Source: an uncultured Dorea sp.
GTDB taxonomy: Bacteria > Bacillota > Clostridia > Lachnospirales > Lachnospiraceae
DNA length: 64,000 bases
Direction of reading: 5' to 3'
NCBI GenBank assembly: GCA_910584265.1
Contig: CAJTZE010000011.1
Span: 6,682-70,681 of the forward strand
A program made the translations under genes and the position numbers. How positions within the stretch are numbered: position 1 is the first letter of the stretch; each line of letters begins with the position of its first letter. Below the pieces are notes generated by a model, which did no database searches, had not been told where the DNA came from, and saw nothing but the letters and a program-made list of their open reading frames with translations. Positions 8,626 through 17,300 of this stretch are shown here, in pieces.

Positions 8626-9089
8626 GCGCAGTGAACGGAGTTGTGTTATGCGTTGACTCCATGCAGGGGACAGGCTTTAAGAGCCGGGTCTATCATGCAT
8701 ACCGCAGAGATGCAGTAAAGGTCAGCTGCATAGAGCAGTTATTGTTTGTATTGGATGAATTTTATGATTCGATTGATTTTCCGTACCCATCTGAGGGTGA
8801 ACGGACATTTCAGACGAAGAAAGAGGAAAAGTGTTTGAAAAGAGAGAGGGCAAGAATTATGAGCGACGAGGAACTGTTGAACAGGCATGGGGATCTGGGG
8901 ACATTTATCATACGTGTCCAGCACAGGCAGAATAGCAGCTGGCAGGGAAGGATTACATGGATGGATCAGGATAAGACCCTTTCTTTCCGCTCCATGTGGG
9001 AAATGATTAAGCTGATAGCCAGCGCGCTGGATACAGTCAGTGAACCAGAAGACGGATCAGAGAATCTGGAAGGAAAGACTTGGAATTGA
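8601..9089 (+). CDS. Small conserved protein of unknown function
   Basis: A 162-residue soluble protein overlapping the regulator gene by 25 bases in another frame. I chose ATG 8601, with GAGGGAATAGG just upstream, over TTG 8580. The N-terminal half opens with QWYIGAVNGVVL. The C-terminal half contains GTFIIRVQHRQNSSWQGRIT, then a WMDQDKTLSFRSMWEMIKLI segment that reads as strand-strand-helix. There is no signal peptide or membrane segment. I do not recognise a named function. The overlap with the BTAD regulator suggests that the two work together, for instance as a partner or anti-activator, but that is inference. Confidence 0.6.
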   Translation: MGKSQWYIGAVNGVVLCVDSMQGTGFKSRVYHAYRRDAVKVSCIEQLLFVLDEFYDSIDFPYPSEGERTFQTKKEEKCLKRERARIMSDEELLNRHGDLGTFIIRVQHRQNSSWQGRITWMDQDKTLSFRSMWEMIKLIASALDTVSEPEDGSENLEGKTWN

Positions 9090-9106
9090 CAAATTGCTGA
9101 TATAAT
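9080..9106 (+). promoter_or_regulatory. Extended -10 promoter
   Basis: TATAAT at 9101-9106 is preceded by TG at 9098 (TGATATAAT, an extended -10), with a weak -35 TTGGAA at 9080-9085 and a 15-base spacer. It overlaps the stop region of the upstream gene and would start a second transcript for the coiled-coil, hydrolase and peptidase genes. Confidence 0.65.
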
Positions 9107-9136
9107 AGTAACATTGATGAAAAGTCGTACGAAAGG

Positions 9137-9760
9137 ATGAATTCATTGATGGGCGAATTGGAAGGGAAAATCAACGGCAGTTTTTTTGGAGGATATAACA
9201 AGAAGAGTGCAGATGCATATATAGAAGAGCTTCAGACGGCGCTTGAGAAAATCAGGGAAGAACTTGAACGGTCACAGGAGCTTAACAGAAAGCAGGCGGC
9301 TAAGCTTGCTGAGGCGGAGGAATGTTACAGGCTGCTCTGGGAACGCAGTAAGGACCAGGAGAAGATTATAGAGCGGCAAAAGAATGAGCTTAAAACAGAT
9401 AAGAATGTGATGGATGTCCAAAAGGAGACAATCCGCTCCAGAGGAGAGGTTATTAGAAAGCAGGAGAATCTTCTGCGCAAGGAGAAGGAGTCTGTGCTCT
9501 GTCTGCAGGAGGAGTTTGAGAAGCTGGGAGAGGAATTTGACAAACAGGGAGAACAGATCAAAGAGCTGGAAGCACAGCTTGAGGAAAAAGACGGGATCAT
9601 CCGTGAGGATCAGGAGCTGATAGCCGGGCTGGAGGATAAGGTTGAGAAACAGCAGTGGCTGTACGAGGAATTCTTTAAGAATAAGGGAAGAGTCCCGGTC
9701 TCAAAGCTTGAACAGTATGTCCGCGAAAGCATGAGGAAGAAGATGAAACGAAAGTACTAA
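9137..9760 (+). CDS. DivIVA-like coiled-coil protein
   Basis: A 207-residue, highly charged protein. The segment FFGGYNKKSADAYIEELQ (about residues 15-32) resembles the N-terminal membrane-curvature and septum-binding region of DivIVA-family proteins. From there to about residue 185 it is almost continuous coiled coil (heptads rich in E, K, L and Q), ending in a basic tail RKKMKRKY. ATG 9137 is reported; ATG 9149 is an alternative because AAAGG lies immediately before the first ATG but 12 bases before the second. It has its own promoter and precedes a wall hydrolase, so it may position that enzyme or the surface machinery at the poles or septum. That role is inferred. Confidence 0.65.
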   Translation: MNSLMGELEGKINGSFFGGYNKKSADAYIEELQTALEKIREELERSQELNRKQAAKLAEAEECYRLLWERSKDQEKIIERQKNELKTDKNVMDVQKETIRSRGEVIRKQENLLRKEKESVLCLQEEFEKLGEEFDKQGEQIKELEAQLEEKDGIIREDQELIAGLEDKVEKQQWLYEEFFKNKGRVPVSKLEQYVRESMRKKMKRKY

Positions 9761-9779
9761 AGAAGGAGCACAGTCAGAT

Positions 9780-11492
9780 ATGAAATTGCAGAAAGTATTA
9801 GTCGTTCTTGGAATCAGCACCTGTCTGCTGGCGGCAGAGATACAGGGGACATTCGGTATGGAGGGGGATGCACCGCAGGAAGAAGACGGCCTGCCGGAAG
9901 AGGATCCGGAAGCTCTACAGGAAACTCTGGAGGCGCAGCCAGTGCCGGAAGAACAGGAATCACTGCCAGAAGCAGAGGTACAGCCAGAGCCGGAAGAACA
10001 GGAATCACAGCCGGAAGCAGAGGTGCCGCCGGAACCGGCCGCATCAGGATCACAGCCGGAGTCTGCAGTACAGCCAGAGCGGCCGGAGAATACAGCAGAA
10101 TCAGAAAGCGGACAGGAACAGCCGGATACTCCTGCAATGGATAGCGGAGAGCAGACAGAAGACAGCGGAAATTCAACAGATGTTCCTATCGATGATCCAG
10201 AGGATGAGGATCAGCCCGACAGCGGAGATATATCCGGGGAAGAGGACGGCGCCGGGAAAGAAGATGAATCTGAGGAGGACGGCACCGGGAAAGAAGATGA
10301 ATCTGAGGAGGACGGCACCGGGAAAGAGGATGAATCTGAGGAAGAGGACGGCGCTGATAAAGAAGGTTCTTTGACAGAAGGAGACAGCGCTGATAAAAAC
10401 AGCGGAGCCGGCAGTGTGATTCCGGGTTATCAGGATGCAGGGGAAGTGCTGGCGCCGTCTGGAAATACGGAGGGAAAGCCGGCAGTCCGGCCGTCAGGAT
10501 ATTCCAGTCCGCTTGGAGCCTTTAAGCCTTCGTCAGAGTTTATTGATAACAGGGAAAAGGTGAAATATAATGTGGAAATGCCGATAGACGGCCTGCCTGA
10601 ATTTATTACTGCGGAGATGGTAGTGGGAGCATTAAAATGCCAGGATGAGACAGGATATCCGGCATCGGTTACCATTGCGCAGATCATTCAGGAATCTGGT
10701 TTTGGAAAGTACGGGCCGGAAGGAGATAAGGGAAAGGGATTGTCTTATCTCGCGTACCAGTATAATAACCTCTTCGGTATAAAGGGCAGGGGGCCGGCAG
10801 GAACTGTGGACATGGGGACAGGCGAGCAGGCTCAGGACGGAACGATGTATCAGATTACAGCAGGCTTCCGCGTATACCATACATATACGGAGTGTATTGA
10901 AGACAGGGCCAGGCTTCTGGATGAAGTATACAGCGACCTGACATATGGAGTAAGGGATGCGAATACATTTGCCATGAAGATAGGAAGACGCTGGGCAACG
11001 AGCCTTACCTACGGACAGAATTTGATCCAGCAGATGAACCGTTATGATCTGTACCGGCTGGATAAGATGACGCTGGATGAGTTCAGCGGTATGCTGGGAA
11101 CTTTTATCCATCCATGCCCGGGTTCTGTGCTGACCAGCAGTTTTGGGTACAGGACGGCTCCGATAGCCGGGGCAAGCACCTATCACAAAGGGGTCGATCT
11201 GGGAACCGGAGAATATCATATACCGACCTATGCGGTACAGGAAGGGACCGTGGTTTATGCAGGAGAGGGCGGAGCAGAAGGTAATTATATAGTGATCAGT
11301 CATGAAAATGGACTGGTGACAAAATACATGCACCATGATAAGATATATGTGGAAACCGGAGATGAGGTCGAGAAGGGCCAGCAGATAGGACTTAGCGGAA
11401 GTACCGGCAATTCCACCGGAAACCACCTTCATTTTCAGGTGGAACAGGATGGAGAGGCGGTTGACCCGCTATTATATCTGAATATTCAGTAG
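9780..11492 (+). CDS. Secreted bifunctional wall hydrolase: GH73 glucosaminidase + M23 peptidase
   Basis: A 570-residue exported enzyme expected to cut both glycan strands and peptide bridges of peptidoglycan. After a signal peptide (about 1-26), residues about 30-255 are a Pro/Glu/Gln/Asp-rich linker with PEEQES-type and KEDESEEDG repeats. Residues about 270-430 are a glucosaminidase domain (IAQIIQESGFGKYGP, catalytic Glu). Residues about 440-567 are a LytM/M23 domain with the zinc ligands in YHKGVDLGT and NHLHFQV. Both catalytic sets look intact. A hydrolase beside pilus and SipW export genes could open the wall for surface structures. An acidic linker of this length often holds the enzyme off a surface. 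Confidence 0.88.
   Translation: MKLQKVLVVLGISTCLLAAEIQGTFGMEGDAPQEEDGLPEEDPEALQETLEAQPVPEEQESLPEAEVQPEPEEQESQPEAEVPPEPAASGSQPESAVQPERPENTAESESGQEQPDTPAMDSGEQTEDSGNSTDVPIDDPEDEDQPDSGDISGEEDGAGKEDESEEDGTGKEDESEEDGTGKEDESEEEDGADKEGSLTEGDSADKNSGAGSVIPGYQDAGEVLAPSGNTEGKPAVRPSGYSSPLGAFKPSSEFIDNREKVKYNVEMPIDGLPEFITAEMVVGALKCQDETGYPASVTIAQIIQESGFGKYGPEGDKGKGLSYLAYQYNNLFGIKGRGPAGTVDMGTGEQAQDGTMYQITAGFRVYHTYTECIEDRARLLDEVYSDLTYGVRDANTFAMKIGRRWATSLTYGQNLIQQMNRYDLYRLDKMTLDEFSGMLGTFIHPCPGSVLTSSFGYRTAPIAGASTYHKGVDLGTGEYHIPTYAVQEGTVVYAGEGGAEGNYIVISHENGLVTKYMHHDKIYVETGDEVEKGQQIGLSGSTGNSTGNHLHFQVEQDGEAVDPLLYLNIQ
10242..10340 (+). repeat. Three tandem 33-bp coding repeats
   Basis: Three nearly identical 33-base units start at 10242, 10275 and 10308, each encoding an EDG-(A/T)-GKEDESE block in the linker of the wall hydrolase. 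A 33-base unit keeps the frame, so copy number can change by slippage without breaking the gene and would alter linker length. The units differ at only one or two positions, which suggests recent duplication. Confidence 0.92.
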
Positions 11493-11516
11493 AGTCAGGG
11501 GAAAAGGTTATACTAT

Positions 11517-12155
11517 ATGGATGAGAGAAGATTCGGCGGTTTTTCCAGAGAGCTTCCAAGCCCGGATGAATTGTTTCATGCAGATGAATGGGAAGAGCAG
11601 GAGCAAAGCAGGAAAAGGATAGAAGTACCGGTGCAGAAGGAAGAAAAGAAACCGGAAGAGCAGCCACAGCAGGAAAAAGCCGAAGAAGATATACAGGTGC
11701 AGGAAGAGATTGATAGTGACAAGGAGCAGGCTCCACCGGAGGAGCCTGCTCCAAAACGTAAGAAATCAAAGCTGTTTTCCGCAGGATTTATAATAGGACT
11801 GCTGGTGCTGGCATTGATTATAACGAACCTAAGCCTTTTTCATGTACATCTGTTCTGTATGATGTCGGAGAGTATGGGAGATGCGGTTCCGAAGGGGAGC
11901 ATTATCATTTCCTATGAAGCCCCGGCGGAGAAGCTTATGACCGGTGATGTGATTACCTATAGGAATCGCGACGGTTTACTGATCACACATGAGATTGTGA
12001 GTGTGATCAGCAACTACGATGGAAATGGCGGCTATGCCTTCCGCACAAAGGGTGCGGCTAACGAGTCGGAGGATGAAGAGGCTGTTACATACGGTATGGT
12101 GGAAGGGAAGGCGCTGTTTTACATTCCGTATATTGGGAAGCCGTTTGTGAAATGA
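11517..12155 (+). CDS. Second SipW-like signal peptidase paralogue with altered active site
   Basis: A 212-residue protein with a long acidic, Pro/Gln/Glu-rich cytoplasmic N-terminus (about 1-80), one membrane helix (about 85-108), and an external S26-type domain. The Ser motif is SESMGDAVPKGS, the His motif is LLITHEIVSV, and the region that reads KGDAN in the upstream paralogue reads KGAANESEDEE here. The Asp of that box is therefore replaced by Ala, although an acidic run follows. There is no C-terminal helix. It may be a peptidase of changed specificity, a regulatory pseudo-enzyme, or still active using a nearby Asp. A terminator follows, so it closes the surface locus. Confidence 0.8.
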   Translation: MDERRFGGFSRELPSPDELFHADEWEEQEQSRKRIEVPVQKEEKKPEEQPQQEKAEEDIQVQEEIDSDKEQAPPEEPAPKRKKSKLFSAGFIIGLLVLALIITNLSLFHVHLFCMMSESMGDAVPKGSIIISYEAPAEKLMTGDVITYRNRDGLLITHEIVSVISNYDGNGGYAFRTKGAANESEDEEAVTYGMVEGKALFYIPYIGKPFVK

Positions 12156-12163
12156 CAGGAAGG

Positions 12164-12205
12164 AAACCTGCTAAAGAAGTATTTATGTTTCTTGGCAGGT
12201 TTTTC
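12164..12205 (+). terminator. Intrinsic terminator after the surface locus
   Basis: AAACCTGC (12164) pairs with GCAGGTTT (12195), extended inside by AAGAA/TTCTT complementarity and followed by a T-run. It separates the surface locus from the Wadjet operon. Confidence 0.82.
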
Positions 12206-12266
12206 TGCGTGTAAAAAGATGGACAAGCAGACAGCTTTATTGCTATGATAAGCTGGGAGGGCGGCT

Positions 12267-13730
12267 ATGAATTTAATTAGTAAGATACCAAAGGAGTTTT
12301 ACAAGCTCTTTGCAAGTAAATATATGGATTACTACCAACAGTTTTTGATTGCGGTTTATGAGGAATCAGGACGTTCATATTCCCTGCTCGGGCTGACGGA
12401 GATGGAGTGCCGGAGCATTATGAATGAACGGATCGCCGCGCAGACGCTGGACTGGAGCGAGGAACAGTTTGACGAGGAGGGCGAGCTTCTGACCAGAGCT
12501 AATATGGCGTCAATCTGCCTGAAGCATCTGGAGGACTGGGGATGGCTCAGGCGGGATTATGACGAGACGCTGGACAGTTATGTGGTGTCCTTCCCGGAGT
12601 ACAGCCAGATGTTTGTTGAGCTGTTCGTGCGCCTGCACAGCGAGGATCAGACCAGAGAGCGGGAGAGCGTACTGGCGGTCTACAGCTATCTGTATACCTA
12701 CAGTTCGGATAAAGAAAAGAATAATGAGATTTTAAAGAGCGCATTACAGACCTCCCGTTCCCTGCTGCAGATGCTTGCCAATATGCAGGAGGGCATGCGG
12801 GGATATTTTGACGAGCTGTCCAGACAGAGAAGTTTTCTGGGAATCCAGGAGGTGCTGGTGAAGGAAATCAATAATAGTGACAGCAGGAAGTATGCGATCC
12901 TCACTACTACCGACAGCTTCTATCGCTATAAGGAAGCGGTGAAGGAGCTGATCGACCAGAATCTCAGCGAGAATGAGGCAAGAAAGCAGGAGTTTCTGGA
13001 CAGGAAAGAGCAGCTGCAGAGACAGACAGAAGAGGAAACTGGAGAGGCAGAAGCAGGGAGGGCGGCAGAGCAGAAGCTTCCCACTGCCGGGACTGTTATG
13101 CAGCTTAGGAAGCTGGAGCGCGCAGTGGAGCTGTGCGAGGAAGCGATGGATATTATCTGCTTGATTGAGAGGCAGTTTGATGCCATAGAGCGCAGATATA
13201 ATAAACTGATTGAGCAGAAGACGGTTTTTGCCAGCCGGGCGGCGGCAAGGATCCGCTATATCTTAATGGAAGGCGCTATGGAGGAAGACCGGACGGCGGT
13301 GCTGGTGAAGCTCTTAAACCAGAGTGAAAAGCAGGAGGAGATTCTTGAGGAATTGGGAAAGCGCATGAAGATTACCGGGCGTTACCGGATTGTAACCGAC
13401 CAGAGCCTGTACCGGAAGAAGAGCGGCGAGAGGACGGAATTCCAGCCGCAGGCAGTGAGGCGGGCGGATACAGAAGAGGAGCTGGATGAATTTATCCTGA
13501 AACCACTCTATACCAGACAGGAAATCGAAGCATTCCGCAGAAAAAATGAGCAGAACGGAGTATTTACTGTAACGGCGGATACCGTACGATCGGTGGAAGA
13601 TCTGGAGAAGCTGTTCTTTGTCTGGCAGGATGCGGTAGAGCTTGCAGAGAGCGGCAGGGAAATTACCATAGGACAGGAGTTTGAGAGCCGGGAGGGATAC
13701 CGGTTTTCGGAACTAAAGATTAAGGAGTAA
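12267..13730 (+). CDS. jetA: Wadjet defence protein JetA (MukF/kleisin-like)
   Basis: A 487-residue soluble protein and the first gene of a four-gene jetABCD set. Its N-terminus (MNLISKIPKEFYKLFASKY) and helical, coiled-coil-rich body match the JetA family of the DUF5716 type as I know it. A winged-helix-like N-terminal region (about 50-120) is followed by long helices, with a coiled section at about 225-260. In characterised Wadjet systems JetA is the kleisin-like bridge of the SMC-like JetC complex, which recognises and cuts small circular DNA such as plasmids. A strong GGGAGGG site precedes the ATG, and jetB starts four bases after the stop. I do not assign a Wadjet subtype with certainty. 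Confidence 0.9.
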   Translation: MNLISKIPKEFYKLFASKYMDYYQQFLIAVYEESGRSYSLLGLTEMECRSIMNERIAAQTLDWSEEQFDEEGELLTRANMASICLKHLEDWGWLRRDYDETLDSYVVSFPEYSQMFVELFVRLHSEDQTRERESVLAVYSYLYTYSSDKEKNNEILKSALQTSRSLLQMLANMQEGMRGYFDELSRQRSFLGIQEVLVKEINNSDSRKYAILTTTDSFYRYKEAVKELIDQNLSENEARKQEFLDRKEQLQRQTEEETGEAEAGRAAEQKLPTAGTVMQLRKLERAVELCEEAMDIICLIERQFDAIERRYNKLIEQKTVFASRAAARIRYILMEGAMEEDRTAVLVKLLNQSEKQEEILEELGKRMKITGRYRIVTDQSLYRKKSGERTEFQPQAVRRADTEEELDEFILKPLYTRQEIEAFRRKNEQNGVFTVTADTVRSVEDLEKLFFVWQDAVELAESGREITIGQEFESREGYRFSELKIKE

Positions 13731-13734
13731 AGAA

Positions 13735-14382
13735 ATGGCGGCATATATGGGATATATGGAAGAGTTATCCGTGACTGAGGCGGAGAATCTGAAAAAGACA
13801 ATCACAAAATTGTTCCGGCAGACCTGTATTCTACAGTTGAAATATGATCCGGCGACACTGACGCCCCGGGATAACCCGGATTATGAACTCTGTGTCAGGC
13901 ATAAGGGATTTATTGAGGATTATCTGGCGGTGTTAGGATGCGAGCTGGAGCATGACCCCCAGGAGCATATTTTCCGTTTAAAGGGCGAGGGAGCAGAGAC
14001 CGAGAAAATCAGTCTGACTTCGACGGTTATTATCCTGTTAGTGAAGATGATTTACCGGGATAAGATTCTGGGAGAAGGGTTACATGCTACCGTGACAAAG
14101 CTGGAGGAGATCCGGGAATATGGCAAAAATACGAATCTTCTGAACCGGAAATTGGCAGCGGCAGAGTGGAGAGAGGCGCTGTATCTTATGAACCGGCATC
14201 AGATGATCGAGCTTCCGGGGGCAGTGCGGGATGTAGAAGACCAGACGCCGATTTATCTGTACAGCACGATCAATCTCTATGTCAGTGCCGCAGATATAAA
14301 TGAACTGATCAAACAGTACGGAGAGGAGGCCGCAGAGGATGAAACAATCGAAGAAATTATTCCGGCGGATGCTGATCAATAA
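13735..14382 (+). CDS. jetB: Wadjet defence protein JetB (KITE-like, DUF4194 type)
   Basis: A 215-residue protein with the alpha/beta, winged-helix-like composition of DUF4194/MukE-like subunits: an early LKKTITKLFRQTCIL helix, a central GLHATVTKLEEIREYGKNTN segment, then a YLYSTINLYV strand and an acidic C-terminus. In Wadjet complexes JetB binds the kleisin and the SMC heads. The gene starts four bases after jetA, and its last 44 bases overlap the start of jetC in another frame, so the three are tightly coupled. The acidic tail is encoded in the overlap. Confidence 0.9.
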   Translation: MAAYMGYMEELSVTEAENLKKTITKLFRQTCILQLKYDPATLTPRDNPDYELCVRHKGFIEDYLAVLGCELEHDPQEHIFRLKGEGAETEKISLTSTVIILLVKMIYRDKILGEGLHATVTKLEEIREYGKNTNLLNRKLAAAEWREALYLMNRHQMIELPGAVRDVEDQTPIYLYSTINLYVSAADINELIKQYGEEAAEDETIEEIIPADADQ

Positions 14383-17300
14383 CTGGGGCGGCATCAGCCA
14401 CAAGGTTTTGGAATTTCATGAGTACGTGAATTTGTTCAGCGGGAAAAGCGGCTCCGGTAAATCTACGGTGATGGACGCCATTCAGGTGCTCCTCTATGGC
14501 AGCGTGGCGGCCACATTTTTAAATAAGGCGGCAGACGATGCGAAAAACAGGCGGAGTGTATTGAGCTATCTGCGGGGAGCACAGAAGGACGGAACCTCCA
14601 ACCGGGAAAATGTGGACTTCTGTTCCCAGATCGTGCTTGAGATCGAGGATACCGGAAGCAGGCTCACGACCTGTATCGGCGCTGTGTTTGAGGTGGGGCG
14701 GCAGGATCAGGATTTGAAGAGGTACCATTTCTTCAGCCACTCCGGGAAGCTCCCGGAGGACGGATATCTGACAGAGAATGGGACACCTTATACGACGGCG
14801 CAGATCAAGAAGCTGATTGAAGCCAGAAGCAGGTCGGAGGAGAACAGGGGCCGTATTGACGTAAACCGCATGTATCCGTCGAAGGAAGCATATTTGAATA
14901 CAGTATACGAGGATATATTTGGTTATATTGAGCCAAATCGGTTAATGACCATGGAAAAGAGCGCCATTGCTCTTCGGATGGCAGACGGTACGGGACAGTT
15001 TATCCGGGATTATATGTTTCCAAGGAGTCAGGAGGATACCGTATCTACTATCAGCAGACAGCTGGGCGCTTACCGGGAGATCAAAGAGCGGGTGGACGAT
15101 TTGGAGCATCGGATTGACCTTCTGAATAAGGTACAGGAGGAGAACCGGAGGCTTAGCCAGGTGAGAGCCGATAAGCTGCGCACCGAGGGGATCCTGAGGA
15201 TCCTGGAGATTGAGAGCTGTAAGATACGTCTGGAAGCAAAGGAAGAGGACTTGAAGGGCGTAACAGCAAGGATTTCCGAGCTGGAGGAGAAGCATGCGGC
15301 GTTTGATGCAGACAGGAAGGAAATGACAAATGAGCTGATCGAGGTAAAGGCAAAGCTGGAAGCAAGCGATTATGGCGCCAAGAAGAAAGAAATGGAGGAG
15401 CTTCAAACCACGATCGGACTTCTGGAGGGCAATTCCAGACAGTGGAGAGCGGTTCTGAACGGCTTAAAGGAATGGATGGAGGATGAGGATATCAGCGGTT
15501 ACGTCAGCAATCCTACTCTGCAGTGCATCGAGGATATTCTGCATGGCGAGATGTCGATACCAGCTCTTGAGAAGCTGAAACGGGGGATTGAGAATGCTCT
15601 GGAAATGATCGAGGATGAGCTGGGAGAGCTAAAGGACAGCATTCGCGTGACGAAGAAAGTTCTGGATGAGAAAAAGGAGATGGCCGAGGATTTGAAGAAT
15701 GACCGTAAGCCTTACCGGAAGGAGCTGAAAAGCGCCAGAGCACAGCTGCAGAGCGAGCTGAGCGGCCAGTATGGACGGACGATCCATGTGGAAATATTTG
15801 CGGATCTGTTTGACATCACCGACGAGAAATGGAAGAATGCCGTTGAGGGAAGGCTGGGGCGCATCAAGCGGAGCCTGATTACGGAGCCGCAGTATGCACT
15901 GGATGCGGCAAAGATTTTCCGCAGGATGAAGCGGAAGGAATATGAAGAGATTGACCTGATCAATACGGCGGCGATAAAACGGGACGCCCCGTCAGCAGAG
16001 AGCGGCACCCTATATGACGCGGTAAAAGCGGCTGAGCTTTATGTGGACATGTGCCTGAAAAGGTATCTGGGAAGAATCTTTAAATGTGAGACAGTAGAGG
16101 AGCTCCATCAGGTCCGGGATGGAGTAACGCCTGACTGCTATTCATACAGCAATTATATTTTCCGGCATTTGCGGGAGGACGATTATAACCGGTATGCCTG
16201 CATAGGGACAAAGGTGTCCAAGGCAAAGCTTAAGGAACTGGAGGATGAAATTTATGAGCTGGGGAAAAGGCAGATTGCCGATATCCAGTTACAGACAACC
16301 TTAAGCCGGGCGCAGAAATTTGAGCGTCTGAACCAGGATCCGGAACAGCTTCTTTTGCTTTCCGGCGCTTCTGGAGAGCTGGAGCTGTATTTTGAGAAGC
16401 AGGAGCTTCTCAGGCAGGAGCTTAGGAAGCTGGAGGACGGCACGCTGGCGGCCGGGCTGAAGGAACAGCAGGCAGGATTGGAGCAGGAGCTTACTAAGCT
16501 GAATGCGGTTATGGAGCAGATTACAAAGGAGCAGATCGGACGGGAAGGCGACTGCCGTGCAATCAGAAAAGATCTGGAGGGATTTCAGGAGAAATTGCGG
16601 ATTCTGGAGGAAGGATTTGTAGTCAATGAGGCCCTGCTTGCGGAGGTGAAGGAGAATCTGGAAAAGCAGGCGGAAAATACCTACCGCAGAAAGCAGAATG
16701 AAAGGCTGTCAGAGCTTACCGGGCAGGAGGAGCAGGCCGCAGACCAGAGAGTGATCGCAAGAAATAAGTTCAACCGGGACTATCCGGCTTATGGATTTAC
16801 CGGAGTGGAGAGGGAAAATGACGCATATGATAAGGTGCTCGAAGAGCTTAAGCGGGATTTTGAGCCAAAATATAAAGAGGAATTCGAGAAGCAGTATCAG
16901 CAGGTATACTATTCTCTCAGGGAAAATGTCATCGCAACCATTCACGGGGAAATCAAGGCGGCTTACCGTCATAAGAGGGAGATCAACCGGATGCTGTCAA
17001 GAATCCGGTTTTCGGACAGTACCTATCAGATCGATATTCTTCCGGCAGAGAATGAAAACGGACAGTTCTATGAGATGCTGACGGCGTCTGAGCTTGACAG
17101 TAAGGTGCTGGATAATGGAGGCTTTGAGGGACAGTTAAGCCTTGGCGAGGATGAATTTTACCAAAAATATGAGAGACAGATACAAAGGCTTACCGAGAAA
17201 TTCATGCCGCCAAGGGAAGATGAGGGCGAGAAACGCTCCCTTCACAAGCAGGAAATGGAAAAATATGCAGATTACCGCAACTATCTGACCTTTGGCATGT

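Noticed and set aside
10242..10340. CRISPR-like direct repeats.
   Set aside because: The units are contiguous without spacers and lie in frame in an acidic protein linker. I saw no other repeat array in the window that could be CRISPR.
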